DNA from: Moraxella sp. FZFQ2102
Lineage (GTDB): Bacteria; Pseudomonadota; Gammaproteobacteria; Pseudomonadales; Moraxellaceae
Direction of reading: 5' to 3'
DNA: 64,000 bases
Assembly: GCF_024137865.1 (NCBI RefSeq)
Contig: NZ_CP099960.1
Coordinates: forward strand, 62,001 to 126,000
Shown: positions 53,942-63,134 of the stretch, one piece after another
Layout: each line of letters begins with the position of its first letter
How positions within the stretch are numbered: position 1 is the first letter of the stretch
Program-made: the position numbers and the translations under genes
Notes under the pieces: generated by a model
Database searches by the model: none
The model's input: only the letters and a program-made list of their open reading frames with translations
Told to the model about the DNA's origin: nothing

Positions 53942-55006
53942 ATGAACATCCTAATCACAGGCGGTGCAGGCTTTATCGGTTCAGCAGTGGTTCGCCATAT
54001 TTTACAAACAACCGAGCATCAAGTGTTAAATGTGGACAAATTGACTTATGCAGGCAATTTAGAATCGTTATTGCCTGTATCTGACAATCCACGCTATCAA
54101 TTTAGCCAAACAGATATTTGTAATCGTACAGAAATTGAGCGATTATTTAATGAATTTGCGCCAGATATTATTATGCACTTAGCGGCGGAAAGTCATGTAG
54201 ATCGTTCTATTACGGGTTCAAGCGAATTTATTCAAACCAACATTATTGGTACTTATACCCTATTAGAAGTCGCTCGTCATTATTATCATGGTTTAAGCGA
54301 TGATAAAAAGGCAACATTCCGTTTTCATCATATCTCAACCGATGAAGTGTATGGCGATTTGGAAGGCACTGACGATTTGTTTTTTGAGACCACACCTTAT
54401 GCCCCAAGTTCACCATATTCTGCCAGTAAAGCCAGTTCTGACCATTTAGTGCGAGCATGGCACCGTACGTATGGCTTGCCTGTGGTGATTACCAATTGCT
54501 CAAATAATTACGGGCCTTATCATTTCCCTGAAAAATTAATTCCATTAACGATTTTAAATGCGTTAAATGGTAAGCCTTTACCTGTGTATGGCAATGGATT
54601 ACAAATCCGTGATTGGCTCTATGTAGAAGACCATGCTCGTGCCTTATTTTTAGTGGCAACCACGGCAAAAGTCGGTGAGACTTACAATATTGGCGGACAT
54701 AATGAGCAGAAAAATATTGATGTGGTCAAAGCCATTTGTGAATTATTAGAAGAGCTTGCACCAAATAAACCGACAGGTGTTGCTCAATATGCAGATTTAA
54801 TTACTTATGTAAAAGACCGCCCTGGACATGATTTACGCTACGCCATTGATGCTAGTAAAATTGGAGCGGATTTAGGTTGGACACCACAAGAAACTTTTGC
54901 CACAGGCTTACGTAAAACCGTGCAATGGTATTTGGATAATCAAGAATGGGTACAACACGTTCAAAGTGGTGAATACCAAAACTGGATTAACAAGCAATAT
55001 CAATAA
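53942..55006 (+). CDS. rmlB: dTDP-glucose 4,6-dehydratase
   Basis: Second step of dTDP-L-rhamnose synthesis, NAD-dependent removal of water from dTDP-glucose, 354 residues. Motifs are the N-terminal [25 protein letters not shown], the TDE active-site region (HISTDEVYG) and the YSASKAS Tyr-Lys pair. The DNA is clearly A+T-richer than msbA. The ATG immediately follows a terminator hairpin with no ribosome-binding site, so how it is transcribed and translated is unclear. It leads rmlBDAC. Confidence 0.96.
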   Translation: MNILITGGAGFIGSAVVRHILQTTEHQVLNVDKLTYAGNLESLLPVSDNPRYQFSQTDICNRTEIERLFNEFAPDIIMHLAAESHVDRSITGSSEFIQTNIIGTYTLLEVARHYYHGLSDDKKATFRFHHISTDEVYGDLEGTDDLFFETTPYAPSSPYSASKASSDHLVRAWHRTYGLPVVITNCSNNYGPYHFPEKLIPLTILNALNGKPLPVYGNGLQIRDWLYVEDHARALFLVATTAKVGETYNIGGHNEQKNIDVVKAICELLEELAPNKPTGVAQYADLITYVKDRPGHDLRYAIDASKIGADLGWTPQETFATGLRKTVQWYLDNQEWVQHVQSGEYQNWINKQYQ

Positions 55007-55025
55007 GCCATAACAAGGTTAAACG

Positions 55026-55931
55026 ATGAAAATTTTACTTTTAGGTAAAAATGGTCAAGTTGGCTTTGAATTAGACAGAAGTTTACAACCTTTAGGGCAA
55101 GTCTATGCCCTAGACCGCCATAGCAATGCCGATGGTTTATGTGGCGATGTGGCGAATTTTAATGCGATGACACACGTATTTCAGCAAATTCGCCCTGATA
55201 TTGTGGTTAATGCAACAGCCTATACTGCGGTTGATAAGGCCGAAACTGATACTGTGCAAACAGAGTTAATTAACCATTTGGCTGTAAAACATTTGGCAGA
55301 ATTAGCAAAACAACATCAAGCCCTATTGATACATTATTCAACCGATTATGTGTTTGATGGTACAGGCGAAATTGCTTGGACAGAAGAAGATAGCGCGGGC
55401 CCTATCAATGTGTATGGACAAACCAAGCGTCAAGGCGAACTTGCACTTGAGCAAAGCGGAGCAAATTTTATTAACCTTCGCACCAGTTGGGTCTATGGCA
55501 CACATGGCAATAATTTTATCAAAACCATGTTAAAACTGGGGGCAAGCCGTGAAACACTTGGAATTATTGCTGACCAAATTGGTAGTCCAACAGGGGCAAG
55601 TTTGATTGCAGACATTACCGCTCAAATCATTCGCCAATATCAGCTAAATCCAGCCAGTATTGAGATGGGGCATTACCATCTTGCACCACAAGGCGAATGT
55701 TCATGGTATGACTATGCCAAGTTTATTTTTGACGTGGCTCGTGAAATGGGAGCGGACTTAATGGTTAAACAAGTCAATGCCATTGGCACAGCGGATTACC
55801 CAACCCCTGCAAAGCGTCCACACAATTCACGACTTAATACCAGCAAATTACAACGCAATTTTTCATTACATTTACCTCATTGGCAACAAGGCGTTCGCCA
55901 AGTGCTTGGAGAACTGATTTATGACAACTAA
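55026..55931 (+). CDS. rmlD: dTDP-4-dehydrorhamnose reductase
   Basis: Last step of the pathway, giving dTDP-L-rhamnose with NAD(P)H, 301 residues. Motifs are [36 protein letters not shown] and the catalytic YGQTKRQGE. It lies 19 bases after rmlB and overlaps rmlA by 11 bases. A+T-rich like the rest of the cluster. Confidence 0.95.
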   Translation: MKILLLGKNGQVGFELDRSLQPLGQVYALDRHSNADGLCGDVANFNAMTHVFQQIRPDIVVNATAYTAVDKAETDTVQTELINHLAVKHLAELAKQHQALLIHYSTDYVFDGTGEIAWTEEDSAGPINVYGQTKRQGELALEQSGANFINLRTSWVYGTHGNNFIKTMLKLGASRETLGIIADQIGSPTGASLIADITAQIIRQYQLNPASIEMGHYHLAPQGECSWYDYAKFIFDVAREMGADLMVKQVNAIGTADYPTPAKRPHNSRLNTSKLQRNFSLHLPHWQQGVRQVLGELIYDN

Positions 55932-56799
55932 AAACCGTAAAGGCATTATCTTGGCAGGCGGGTCAGGCACTCGCCTATACCCAATCACCATGGGAACATC
56001 AAAACAATTATTGCCAATTTATGATAAACCGATGATTTATTATCCATTATCGGTGCTGATGTTGGCAGGTATTCAAGAAATTTTGATTATTTCAACGCCT
56101 GAAGATTTACCAAATTTTGAAAAATTATTGGGAACAGGTGAAGAGATTGGCTTAAAATTATCCTACAAAGCCCAACCAAGTCCAGATGGCTTAGCTCAAG
56201 CCTTTATTTTAGGTGAAGAATTTATTGGCGATGATAATGTTTGCTTAATTTTGGGTGATAACATTTTCTACGGTCAGCATTTTAGCGAACAATTACGCCG
56301 TGCATCAGCACAGACAACAGGAGCGACCGTATTTGGCTACTATGTGAATGACCCAGAGCGTTTTGGCGTGGTAGAATTTGATAAAAATGGCAAAGCCTTA
56401 AGCATTGAAGAAAAACCTGCCGAGCCAAAATCACATTATGCCGTAACTGGACTTTATTTTTATGACAATGATGTAGTAGAAATCGCCAAAAATATCAAAC
56501 CTTCGCATCGCGGTGAATTAGAAATCACTGATGTTAATAATGTGTATTTACAAAAAGATACGCTTAATGTTGAATTGCTTGGACGTGGTTTTGCTTGGCT
56601 AGATACAGGAACGCACGACTCATTGCTTGATGCAAGTCGATTTGTACAAACCATTGAGCATCGACAAGGTTTAAAAGTCGCCTGTTTAGAAGAAATTACC
56701 TATGCTAATGGTTGGATAAATGATGAACAACTATTGGCACGAGCAGAGTTTTTTAAGAAAACGGGCTACGGACAATATTTATTAAAATTACATAAATAA
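55921..56799 (+). CDS. rmlA: Glucose-1-phosphate thymidylyltransferase
   Basis: First step, making dTDP-glucose from glucose-1-phosphate and dTTP, 292 residues. Motifs are [59 protein letters not shown] and [11 protein letters not shown]. The start overlaps the end of rmlD. Third gene of the cluster. Confidence 0.97.
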   Translation: MTTKNRKGIILAGGSGTRLYPITMGTSKQLLPIYDKPMIYYPLSVLMLAGIQEILIISTPEDLPNFEKLLGTGEEIGLKLSYKAQPSPDGLAQAFILGEEFIGDDNVCLILGDNIFYGQHFSEQLRRASAQTTGATVFGYYVNDPERFGVVEFDKNGKALSIEEKPAEPKSHYAVTGLYFYDNDVVEIAKNIKPSHRGELEITDVNNVYLQKDTLNVELLGRGFAWLDTGTHDSLLDASRFVQTIEHRQGLKVACLEEITYANGWINDEQLLARAEFFKKTGYGQYLLKLHK

Positions 56800-56820
56800 C
56801 ACAATGGTTAAGGTGCGAAC

Positions 56821-57381
56821 ATGAACGTCATAGAAACCAAAATCCCTGAACTATTGATTTTTGAACCACGTGTTTTTGCCGATGAGCGTGGTTGGTTTAT
56901 GGAAAGTTTTAACCAAAATGTATTTGAAAAAGCACTGAAAGAACGTGGTTTTGATGTGCCAACCTTTGTACAAGATAACCATTCCATGTCATCAAAAGGT
57001 GTGTTGCGTGGATTGCATTATCAAACCCCACCTTATGCCCAAGGAAAATTGGTGCGTGTAGTGCAAGGTCGTGCCTTTGATGTTGCGGTGGATATTCGTA
57101 AAAACTCGCCAACCTTTGGACAATGGGTCGGTGTGGAACTAAACACAACAAACCATCGCCAATTTTGGATACCTGCAGGCTTTGCTCATGGCTTTGTTGC
57201 TTTAGAAGATAATACCCAATTTTTGTACAAAACCACAAACTTTTATCATAAAGATAGTGAGCGAAGTATCGTGTGGAATGATGAAACGATTGGCATTGAT
57301 TGGCAAATTGATGGATTGATGTTAAATATCAACGAAAAGGATAGAATGGCAAGCACGCTTAATGATGCAGAACTACTTTAG
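56821..57381 (+). CDS. rmlC: dTDP-4-dehydrorhamnose 3,5-epimerase
   Basis: Third enzyme of the pathway, 186 residues, cupin fold. Motifs are RVFADERGWFMESFNQ, VQDNHSMSSKGVLRGLHYQ (with the catalytic His), GRAFDVAVDIRKNSPTFGQW and WIPAGFAHGFVALED. It ends the rmlBDAC cluster. No rhamnosyltransferase follows in the window, unless the frameshifted GT4 gene is one. Confidence 0.96.
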   Translation: MNVIETKIPELLIFEPRVFADERGWFMESFNQNVFEKALKERGFDVPTFVQDNHSMSSKGVLRGLHYQTPPYAQGKLVRVVQGRAFDVAVDIRKNSPTFGQWVGVELNTTNHRQFWIPAGFAHGFVALEDNTQFLYKTTNFYHKDSERSIVWNDETIGIDWQIDGLMLNINEKDRMASTLNDAELL

Positions 57382-57412
57382 AACTAATTTTTTACCAATT
57401 TAAGGAAATCCC

Positions 57413-57526
57413 ATGCAACTGATCAAATACACCGCCGTCATCCTAGCCATCTTTACACTGACCGCCTGCGCCGCTGGTATTGGCTTTAGCCCAACAGGTA
57501 GCGTGATGGTCGGCGTCGGCAACTAA
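57413..57526 (+). CDS. Tiny lipoprotein
   Basis: A 37-residue protein with a lipoprotein signal and lipobox (FTLTAC), leaving a mature peptide of about 19 residues rich in Gly, Ser and Val. A good ribosome-binding site (taaggaaatccc) precedes the ATG. It resembles entericidin-sized lipoproteins only in size and build. Base composition returns to the organism's norm here, so it lies outside the rml island. Function unknown. The 163 bases behind it hold no clear feature. Confidence 0.6.
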   Translation: MQLIKYTAVILAIFTLTACAAGIGFSPTGSVMVGVGN

Positions 57527-57689
57527 TAATATTGTGGCGAATTAAAGGCTTTGGCATACTTTGATGATTGATAATCAACCAAAGCCATCTTGATATATCG
57601 CTGATTTTATGTCAATTGACAGCCCATTGGCATCATAGTATAAGCATCATAATAAGAAAATATCGTAAAGAAACTTTGTAGGAATTTTT

Positions 57690-59081
57690 ATGAAACTACT
57701 TCCGATGAGTGCGATCATCGCAACCAGTCTAAGCTTGATGGCGTGCCAAAGTAGCACAGCATTACAAAGTAGCAAAACCACTGCCACGCCTGCCATTACC
57801 GCCGCTAAGCAAGACAGAACACAAGGCATTTATCAAACCAAACTTAACAATGGCTTGCGCGTCATCATCAAAACTGATGCTCGCGCGCCGATCGTGATGA
57901 CGCAGATTTGGTACGATGTCGGCAGCAGCGATGAACCAATGGGCAAAGGCGGCATGTCGCACTTTTTGGAGCATATGATGTTCAAGGACGCCAAGGGCAT
58001 CAACCATGATGATTATCAGCGGCTGATCAGTCATTTTGGCGGCACAACCAATGCTTTTACTAGTTTTGATTACACGGCGTATTATGAAAGCCTGCCTGCC
58101 AATCAGTTTCCGCTCGCGCTACAAATCGAAGCCAATCGCATGAAAAATCTACTATTGACCGCCGATGAAGCCGCAACCGAAAAACAAGTCATCAAAGAAG
58201 AACGCCGCCTACGCACCGATGACAATCCCCTTGCCAAAGCGTACGAAATCTTCAATCAGATGGCGCAGCCTGATGCTCCACAAGGTCGCCCGATTATCGG
58301 CAGTATGGATGATATTGATGGCTTGAGTTTAGAAGATTTACAAAATTGGTATCGAACTTGGTATGCGCCAAATAATGCCGTACTGGTGCTCGTCGGTGAT
58401 GTCACGCCTGATCAAGCCATGCCATGGGTGCATAAATACTTCGATGCACTCACCCCATCTACCCTGCCTGAGCGTGTAAGCCTATCGCAGCCAAGCCATC
58501 GCGGCTATCAAAATGCCGCCACTGAGCAAGCTGTGCAAGTGCCGAGCCTGTTGATGGGCTTTAATGTCCCAAGCCTAGGCAGTAAGCATAATGCCCAAGA
58601 TGCTTATGCGCTATCTTTATTCTCCGATGTTGCTGATGGCGGGTTGTCAGCTCGCTTCGAGACCAATCTTATTCGTAAGAAAAACTTATTAAATAGCGTC
58701 GGTATCAGCTACAGTATGGTCGGTCGCGGTGATCAACTATTCACCATCCAAGCCACACCCAAAGACGGTGTCAGCCTAGAACAAGCCGAAGCAGCAATCC
58801 TAGAAGAATTACAAAACATCAGTCAAGGTGAAATCAGCGATGATGAGCTTAAACGCGGACAGACAAACCTAGTCTCAGGCTTGATCTTTGGTAATGATAG
58901 CGTCGCCAATCAAGCGGTGAGCCTAGGCGCACTGGCAAGTCAAGGGCTGCCGATTGACACCTATGACACCCTACCTGCTAAGCTTGCCGCGATCAGTAAA
59001 GCCGATATTCAGCGTGCTGGTAAGGCGTATTTGACGCGTGATAATTTGACCACCTTATACATCGTGCCGCAAGCCAAATAA
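57690..59081 (+). CDS. M16 family zinc peptidase, lipoprotein
   Basis: A 463-residue pitrilysin-family (M16B) metallopeptidase. The signal peptide has a lipobox (LSLMACQ), so it is probably anchored by lipid in the envelope. The zinc site is the inverted HxxEH motif in SHFLEHMMF, with the third ligand glutamate in KQVIKEERR. Opening NGLRVIIKTDARAPIVMTQI fits the family. It is followed 22 bases later by a second M16 protein that lacks the zinc motif, the common active/inactive pair that forms one clam-shell peptidase. Confidence 0.88.
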   Translation: MKLLPMSAIIATSLSLMACQSSTALQSSKTTATPAITAAKQDRTQGIYQTKLNNGLRVIIKTDARAPIVMTQIWYDVGSSDEPMGKGGMSHFLEHMMFKDAKGINHDDYQRLISHFGGTTNAFTSFDYTAYYESLPANQFPLALQIEANRMKNLLLTADEAATEKQVIKEERRLRTDDNPLAKAYEIFNQMAQPDAPQGRPIIGSMDDIDGLSLEDLQNWYRTWYAPNNAVLVLVGDVTPDQAMPWVHKYFDALTPSTLPERVSLSQPSHRGYQNAATEQAVQVPSLLMGFNVPSLGSKHNAQDAYALSLFSDVADGGLSARFETNLIRKKNLLNSVGISYSMVGRGDQLFTIQATPKDGVSLEQAEAAILEELQNISQGEISDDELKRGQTNLVSGLIFGNDSVANQAVSLGALASQGLPIDTYDTLPAKLAAISKADIQRAGKAYLTRDNLTTLYIVPQAK

Positions 59082-59103
59082 TAAAAACACACGGAATATT
59101 CGC

Positions 59104-60591
59104 ATGAAATTATTAAGTAAAATGAATCAAGTAAGCGTGGCAATCTTGGCGGTAGTGGCATTACACAGCCCAATGGTTCATGCCAATCAAGCGCATCAAA
59201 CTGCCTTAACAGACACCAGTTTGACACTGGCAAGTGATAGCATTATTGACAGTATTAATCAGCTTGGAAACCTAGACTTTCAACCGCCAAGCTCGCAGCG
59301 ATTTCATACCGATGATGGCGTCGCTGTGGTTTTTACACCTTTGCACCAGTTACCGATCGTCGATGTCAGCGTCAATTTCTACGCAGGCTCGGCAGCTGAT
59401 GAGACAATCCGTGATGATGGCTTTGGTATCGCCAACATGACCGCCACCATGCTGACTCAAGGAGCAGGCGTGCTTGACGAAGAGGCTTTTATCGCCAAAA
59501 AAGAGATGCTTGGCATTGAGCTTGGCAGCGGCATCACCAAAGACAGTCTGTCTTTATCAATGCGCAGCTTATCCAACCCCGCCACCTTACAAAACGGCAC
59601 TCAGCTTCTCACCCAAGTACTGAGCGCGCCACGCTTTGATACCGCAGTGCTTGAGCGCAACAAAACGCGACTAATCACAAGCCTAAAACAAAGCAAGCAA
59701 AACCCTGCCTATGTCGCATCACTTGCCTACACCCACGCATTGTACAGCAACCACCCTTATGGGCACGCAAGCACAGGCGATGAGCAAAGCGTCGCCGCCT
59801 TGACGCGTGATGACTTGCAAGCTTTTCAAAAGAAATTCTTAACAAAAGACAATGCACAAATCATCATCACAGGCGATCTGAGTGCAGATGGCGCAAAGCA
59901 GCTTGCCAATCAAATCGCACACAGCCTGCCAAATGGCAAATCCTATCAAGGTACTATCAGTGAGCCTGCCAAACCTACTGCACGCCACATTCACATCGAT
60001 CATGACAGTAGCCAAACCCAAATCATCATCGGACATTTAGCCCCAAAAGATGACAGTAGCAGCCAAGCGCGCCAAGCTTTTAGCGATTTATCACTGGGTA
60101 ATGAAATCTTGGCAGGATCGGATTTTAACGCGCGGCTGATGAATACCATCCGCGAACAAAAAGGCTATACCTATGGCATCTATGGCGGCGTGGAGCGACT
60201 ACAGGCAGCGGGCAGTTATGCGATTCGCTTTTCTACCCAAGGCGATAAAGCGCGCGATGCCATCAAAGATACGCTTGATATTATTACAGATACGCTAAAC
60301 AATGGCGTGACAACTGATGAGCTTGAATTGGTCAGATTGGGTAACAAAAACAGCTTTCCAGACATTTTCTCAAGCAATGCATCGATCCACAAGACCATCA
60401 GCGGTTTGGCATTCATCGGTTATCCTGATGACCATCTTGCCACGCGACTGCAGCGACTGGATAATGCCACTTTAGACTCGGTCAATCGAGCGCTCAAAGA
60501 CACGGTTCATCCATCGGATTTTATCATCATTACTGTGGGTAAGATCAAACCTGATTTGAGTGATATTTTCGGCACAAATCAGTCCAAATAG
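59104..60591 (+). CDS. M16 family partner without zinc site
   Basis: A 495-residue M16-type protein with a signal peptide ending at about VHA-NQ. The inverted zinc motif is absent: the matching region reads DGFGIANMTATMLTQGAG. The conserved Arg/Tyr motif of the partner half is present (IREQKGYTYGIYG). It lies 22 bases after the active M16 gene. The pair is expected to act together in the periplasm on small peptides, as in PqqF-like or Bacillus two-gene peptidases. Confidence 0.85.
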   Translation: MKLLSKMNQVSVAILAVVALHSPMVHANQAHQTALTDTSLTLASDSIIDSINQLGNLDFQPPSSQRFHTDDGVAVVFTPLHQLPIVDVSVNFYAGSAADETIRDDGFGIANMTATMLTQGAGVLDEEAFIAKKEMLGIELGSGITKDSLSLSMRSLSNPATLQNGTQLLTQVLSAPRFDTAVLERNKTRLITSLKQSKQNPAYVASLAYTHALYSNHPYGHASTGDEQSVAALTRDDLQAFQKKFLTKDNAQIIITGDLSADGAKQLANQIAHSLPNGKSYQGTISEPAKPTARHIHIDHDSSQTQIIIGHLAPKDDSSSQARQAFSDLSLGNEILAGSDFNARLMNTIREQKGYTYGIYGGVERLQAAGSYAIRFSTQGDKARDAIKDTLDIITDTLNNGVTTDELELVRLGNKNSFPDIFSSNASIHKTISGLAFIGYPDDHLATRLQRLDNATLDSVNRALKDTVHPSDFIIITVGKIKPDLSDIFGTNQSK

Positions 60592-60672
60592 TGAGAACTT
60601 GTCCGTCACGCACTGGCAGATTTTTTGTGCTATACTTGCTGACATTTTTAAGCAATCAGCAAGGATGTAGTC

Positions 60673-61155
60673 ATGCATGAATTTTGTACTTATAATATCG
60701 CACCGACCGATCTGACCATGACGGTGCTGATGACGCCTGATATGGCGAACTTTTCGGGCAATGTGCATGGTGGTGCGATCCTAAAGCTACTTGACCAAGT
60801 GGCTTATGCCTGTGCCAGCCGGTATTCGGCAAGCTATGTGGTGACTTTGTCCGTCGATCAAGTGATTTTTAAAGAGCCAATTTATGTCGGTGAGCTGGTG
60901 ACTTTTTTGGCGCGTGTCAATTATGTCGGCACAACATCGATGGAAGTCGGCATCCGCGTCGAAGCTGAAAATATCCAAACGCGCACCGTCCGCCATACCA
61001 ACAGTTGCTATTTTAGCATGGTGGCTGTCGATGAAAATCGCAAACCCAAAGCCGTGCCACCCCTAGATCTGAGTGATGAGATCGCCAAGCATCGCTTCGA
61101 GATGGCGAAAAAGCGTAAAGAATTGCGCCTAGAACTACAAACACACGAATGGTAA
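60673..61155 (+). CDS. Acyl-CoA thioesterase, hotdog fold
   Basis: A 160-residue hotdog-fold thioesterase of the YciA/BACH group that cleaves acyl-CoA. The signature FSGNVHGGAILKLLDQVAYA carries the catalytic Asp, and DQVIFKEPIYVGELVTF and RHTNSCYFSMVAVDENR are also typical. The C-terminal tail is charged. The DUF3482 GTPase starts one base after its stop, so both are cotranscribed, though no functional link is evident. Confidence 0.88.
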   Translation: MHEFCTYNIAPTDLTMTVLMTPDMANFSGNVHGGAILKLLDQVAYACASRYSASYVVTLSVDQVIFKEPIYVGELVTFLARVNYVGTTSMEVGIRVEAENIQTRTVRHTNSCYFSMVAVDENRKPKAVPPLDLSDEIAKHRFEMAKKRKELRLELQTHEW

Positions 61156-61156
61156 T

Positions 61157-62536
61157 ATGACACACAATACATTAACCACCCTAAGCGTGATCGGACATAC
61201 CAATGTCGGCAAGACTTCCCTACTACGCACTTTGCTGCGCGACGGCAGCTTTGGTGAAGTGGCGAACGCATCAGCCACCACGCGCCATGTCGCTGCGGTG
61301 GATATCTTGGGTGCTGATCACCGCGCCTTGATCACCTTGCACGACACCCCAGGGCTAGAAGATGCTACGGGTGTGATGGATTATCTGCAAGATCATACCG
61401 ATGGGCGCGCGGATGGCGTGGAGCGACTGCAAGCATTTTTGCGCGCGGTAGTAGATAGAGATAATCGGCTTGATGGTGATTTTAGCCAAGAAGCCAAAGT
61501 TATCAAAAGCCTGATCAATGCTGACATCGCCTTATATGTCATCGATGCGCGCGAGCCTGTACTGTCCAAGTACAAAGACGAGCTTGCGATCTTGGCAAGC
61601 TCAGGCACGCCGATTTTACCTGTGTTTAATTTCATTCATCAAGGTCAAGACAATATGCCACACTGGCGCGAAATGCTCTCGCGTCGCGCGCTGCATATCG
61701 CTTGCAGCTTCGATACGGTGGCGTTTGATTTTGATAATGAAATGGCGCTATGGGCGAATCTTGCCAAGCTGCGTAATGACGATGTCAATATCATTACTTT
61801 ACAAAATGAGCGCAAAGACGCTTGGCAAAATATGCTTGAACAAGGTAGCTTATTGATCGCTGATTTTCTGGTCAATGTCGCCGCCTTTAGCCAAAAAATC
61901 GATGAAGATGACGACCCTGCACCGACCTTGACACGAATGCAGAACGCCGTACACCAAGCCGAAACCATCCTGAACCACGAACTGCTCGAACTGTACCGCT
62001 TTTATCATTTGGATATCGAGCAGCAGGATGTCGGTATCGGCAGCCAAGCACAAGATCTATTCGACAGCGCGCTACTTACCCACTATGGCATTCGCACCGC
62101 AGGCGGCAGTGTCACAGGAATGCTGATCGGTGCAGGCATTGATGTGGCAACTTTGGGCGCAAGTCTTGGTCTAGGCACTGCCATCGGTGGCGTGCTTGGC
62201 GGCATTTTACCAAATACCAACGCCATCAAAGACAAAGCCATGGGTATTCAGACGCTTAGTATTGATGCACCTACTTTGACACTGCTTGCAGCGCGTGCGC
62301 AAAATCTACATCACCACCTGCGCCATCGCGGTCATGCCAGTGTCGATATCATCTCGACCAGTGGCGATACTCTACCTTGGCAAAGTGACAAACTGCCAAG
62401 TGCGCTTAAAAAAGCCCGAACCCACCCCAATTACTCAAGTCTAGATGGCGCTTATCATGATAAAACAGCACTACGCAGTGAGTTTGCTGATGCTGTGGCG
62501 GTGAAATTGATTGAGCATTTGCATTCATTGAACTGA
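61157..62536 (+). CDS. DUF3482 GTPase
   Basis: A 459-residue P-loop GTPase. G1 is GHTNVGKTS, G3 DTPG is in HDTPGLEDATG, and the body continues as an Era/TrmE-like GTPase. The C-terminal half is the DUF3482 part and contains a Gly-rich hydrophobic stretch (GAGIDVATLGASLGLGTAIG) that may insert in the membrane. This family is usually encoded beside DUF2868, which in this window lies about 30 kb away at 29633. Function unknown; a membrane-linked GTPase role is inferred. Confidence 0.85.
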   Translation: MTHNTLTTLSVIGHTNVGKTSLLRTLLRDGSFGEVANASATTRHVAAVDILGADHRALITLHDTPGLEDATGVMDYLQDHTDGRADGVERLQAFLRAVVDRDNRLDGDFSQEAKVIKSLINADIALYVIDAREPVLSKYKDELAILASSGTPILPVFNFIHQGQDNMPHWREMLSRRALHIACSFDTVAFDFDNEMALWANLAKLRNDDVNIITLQNERKDAWQNMLEQGSLLIADFLVNVAAFSQKIDEDDDPAPTLTRMQNAVHQAETILNHELLELYRFYHLDIEQQDVGIGSQAQDLFDSALLTHYGIRTAGGSVTGMLIGAGIDVATLGASLGLGTAIGGVLGGILPNTNAIKDKAMGIQTLSIDAPTLTLLAARAQNLHHHLRHRGHASVDIISTSGDTLPWQSDKLPSALKKARTHPNYSSLDGAYHDKTALRSEFADAVAVKLIEHLHSLN

Positions 62537-62559
62537 AACTTTTTAAATTACAAACACAA

Positions 62560-62590
62560 AAATCCCAGCCAAATCTATCAGCTGGGATTT
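62560..62590. terminator. Terminator between GTPase and doxX
   Basis: Perfect 10-base stem aaatcccagc / gctgggattt with an 11-base loop, between convergent genes. Confidence 0.82.
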
Positions 62591-62605
62591 GTTAATTTTT
62601 ATAAA

Positions 62606-63022
62606 TTATTTTTCTAACAAATGATCAATACTGAAACGACCTGCACCATACACAGTTAATAATAAAAAGCCACCCGCTAAGCCGAAATTTTTCATAAAGT
62701 TATTGGCATCGTCCGCACCTGCATGAAACAAGATCGCTGACAAGATACAATACACCGCCATAAATACTGCGATCACGCGCGTCTGAAAGCCGAATAAAAT
62801 CGCCAAACCGCCGCCCAATTCCAGCAAAATCACCAAAGGCAACAATGATGATGGCAAGCCCACCGTTCCCATGTAAGCAGCGACCGCATCATAATTGACA
62901 ACCTTGCCCCAACCAGACACGAAAAACAACCACAACAGCAAAGCGCGGCATAATAAATTGACCAAATGACCTAAGTTAGTGTTTTCAAAGGCATTTTTAA
63001 AGCTTACATTGGGATTAAACAT
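62606..63022 (-). CDS. DoxX family membrane protein
   Basis: A 138-residue inner-membrane protein with four hydrophobic helices, DoxX family. Features are LWLFFVSGWGKVVNYDA (the family's FxxSGxxK), GLPSSLLPLVILLELGGGLA and the ending GAGRFSIDHLLEK. DoxX proteins are linked to thiosulfate oxidation or oxidative stress in some species, but most have no known role. It stands alone, convergent to the GTPase gene. Confidence 0.88.
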   Translation of the reverse strand: MFNPNVSFKNAFENTNLGHLVNLLCRALLLWLFFVSGWGKVVNYDAVAAYMGTVGLPSSLLPLVILLELGGGLAILFGFQTRVIAVFMAVYCILSAILFHAGADDANNFMKNFGLAGGFLLLTVYGAGRFSIDHLLEK

Positions 63023-63134
63023 GGTGACAACTCCTTTTATTATTTTGCTGTCGATTTGATGTGTTCATTATAGTAATTTTGCGTGATGGTAAACAGCGTG
63101 CATTTGACAAAAACACTTTGCATTTTTGCAAAAT

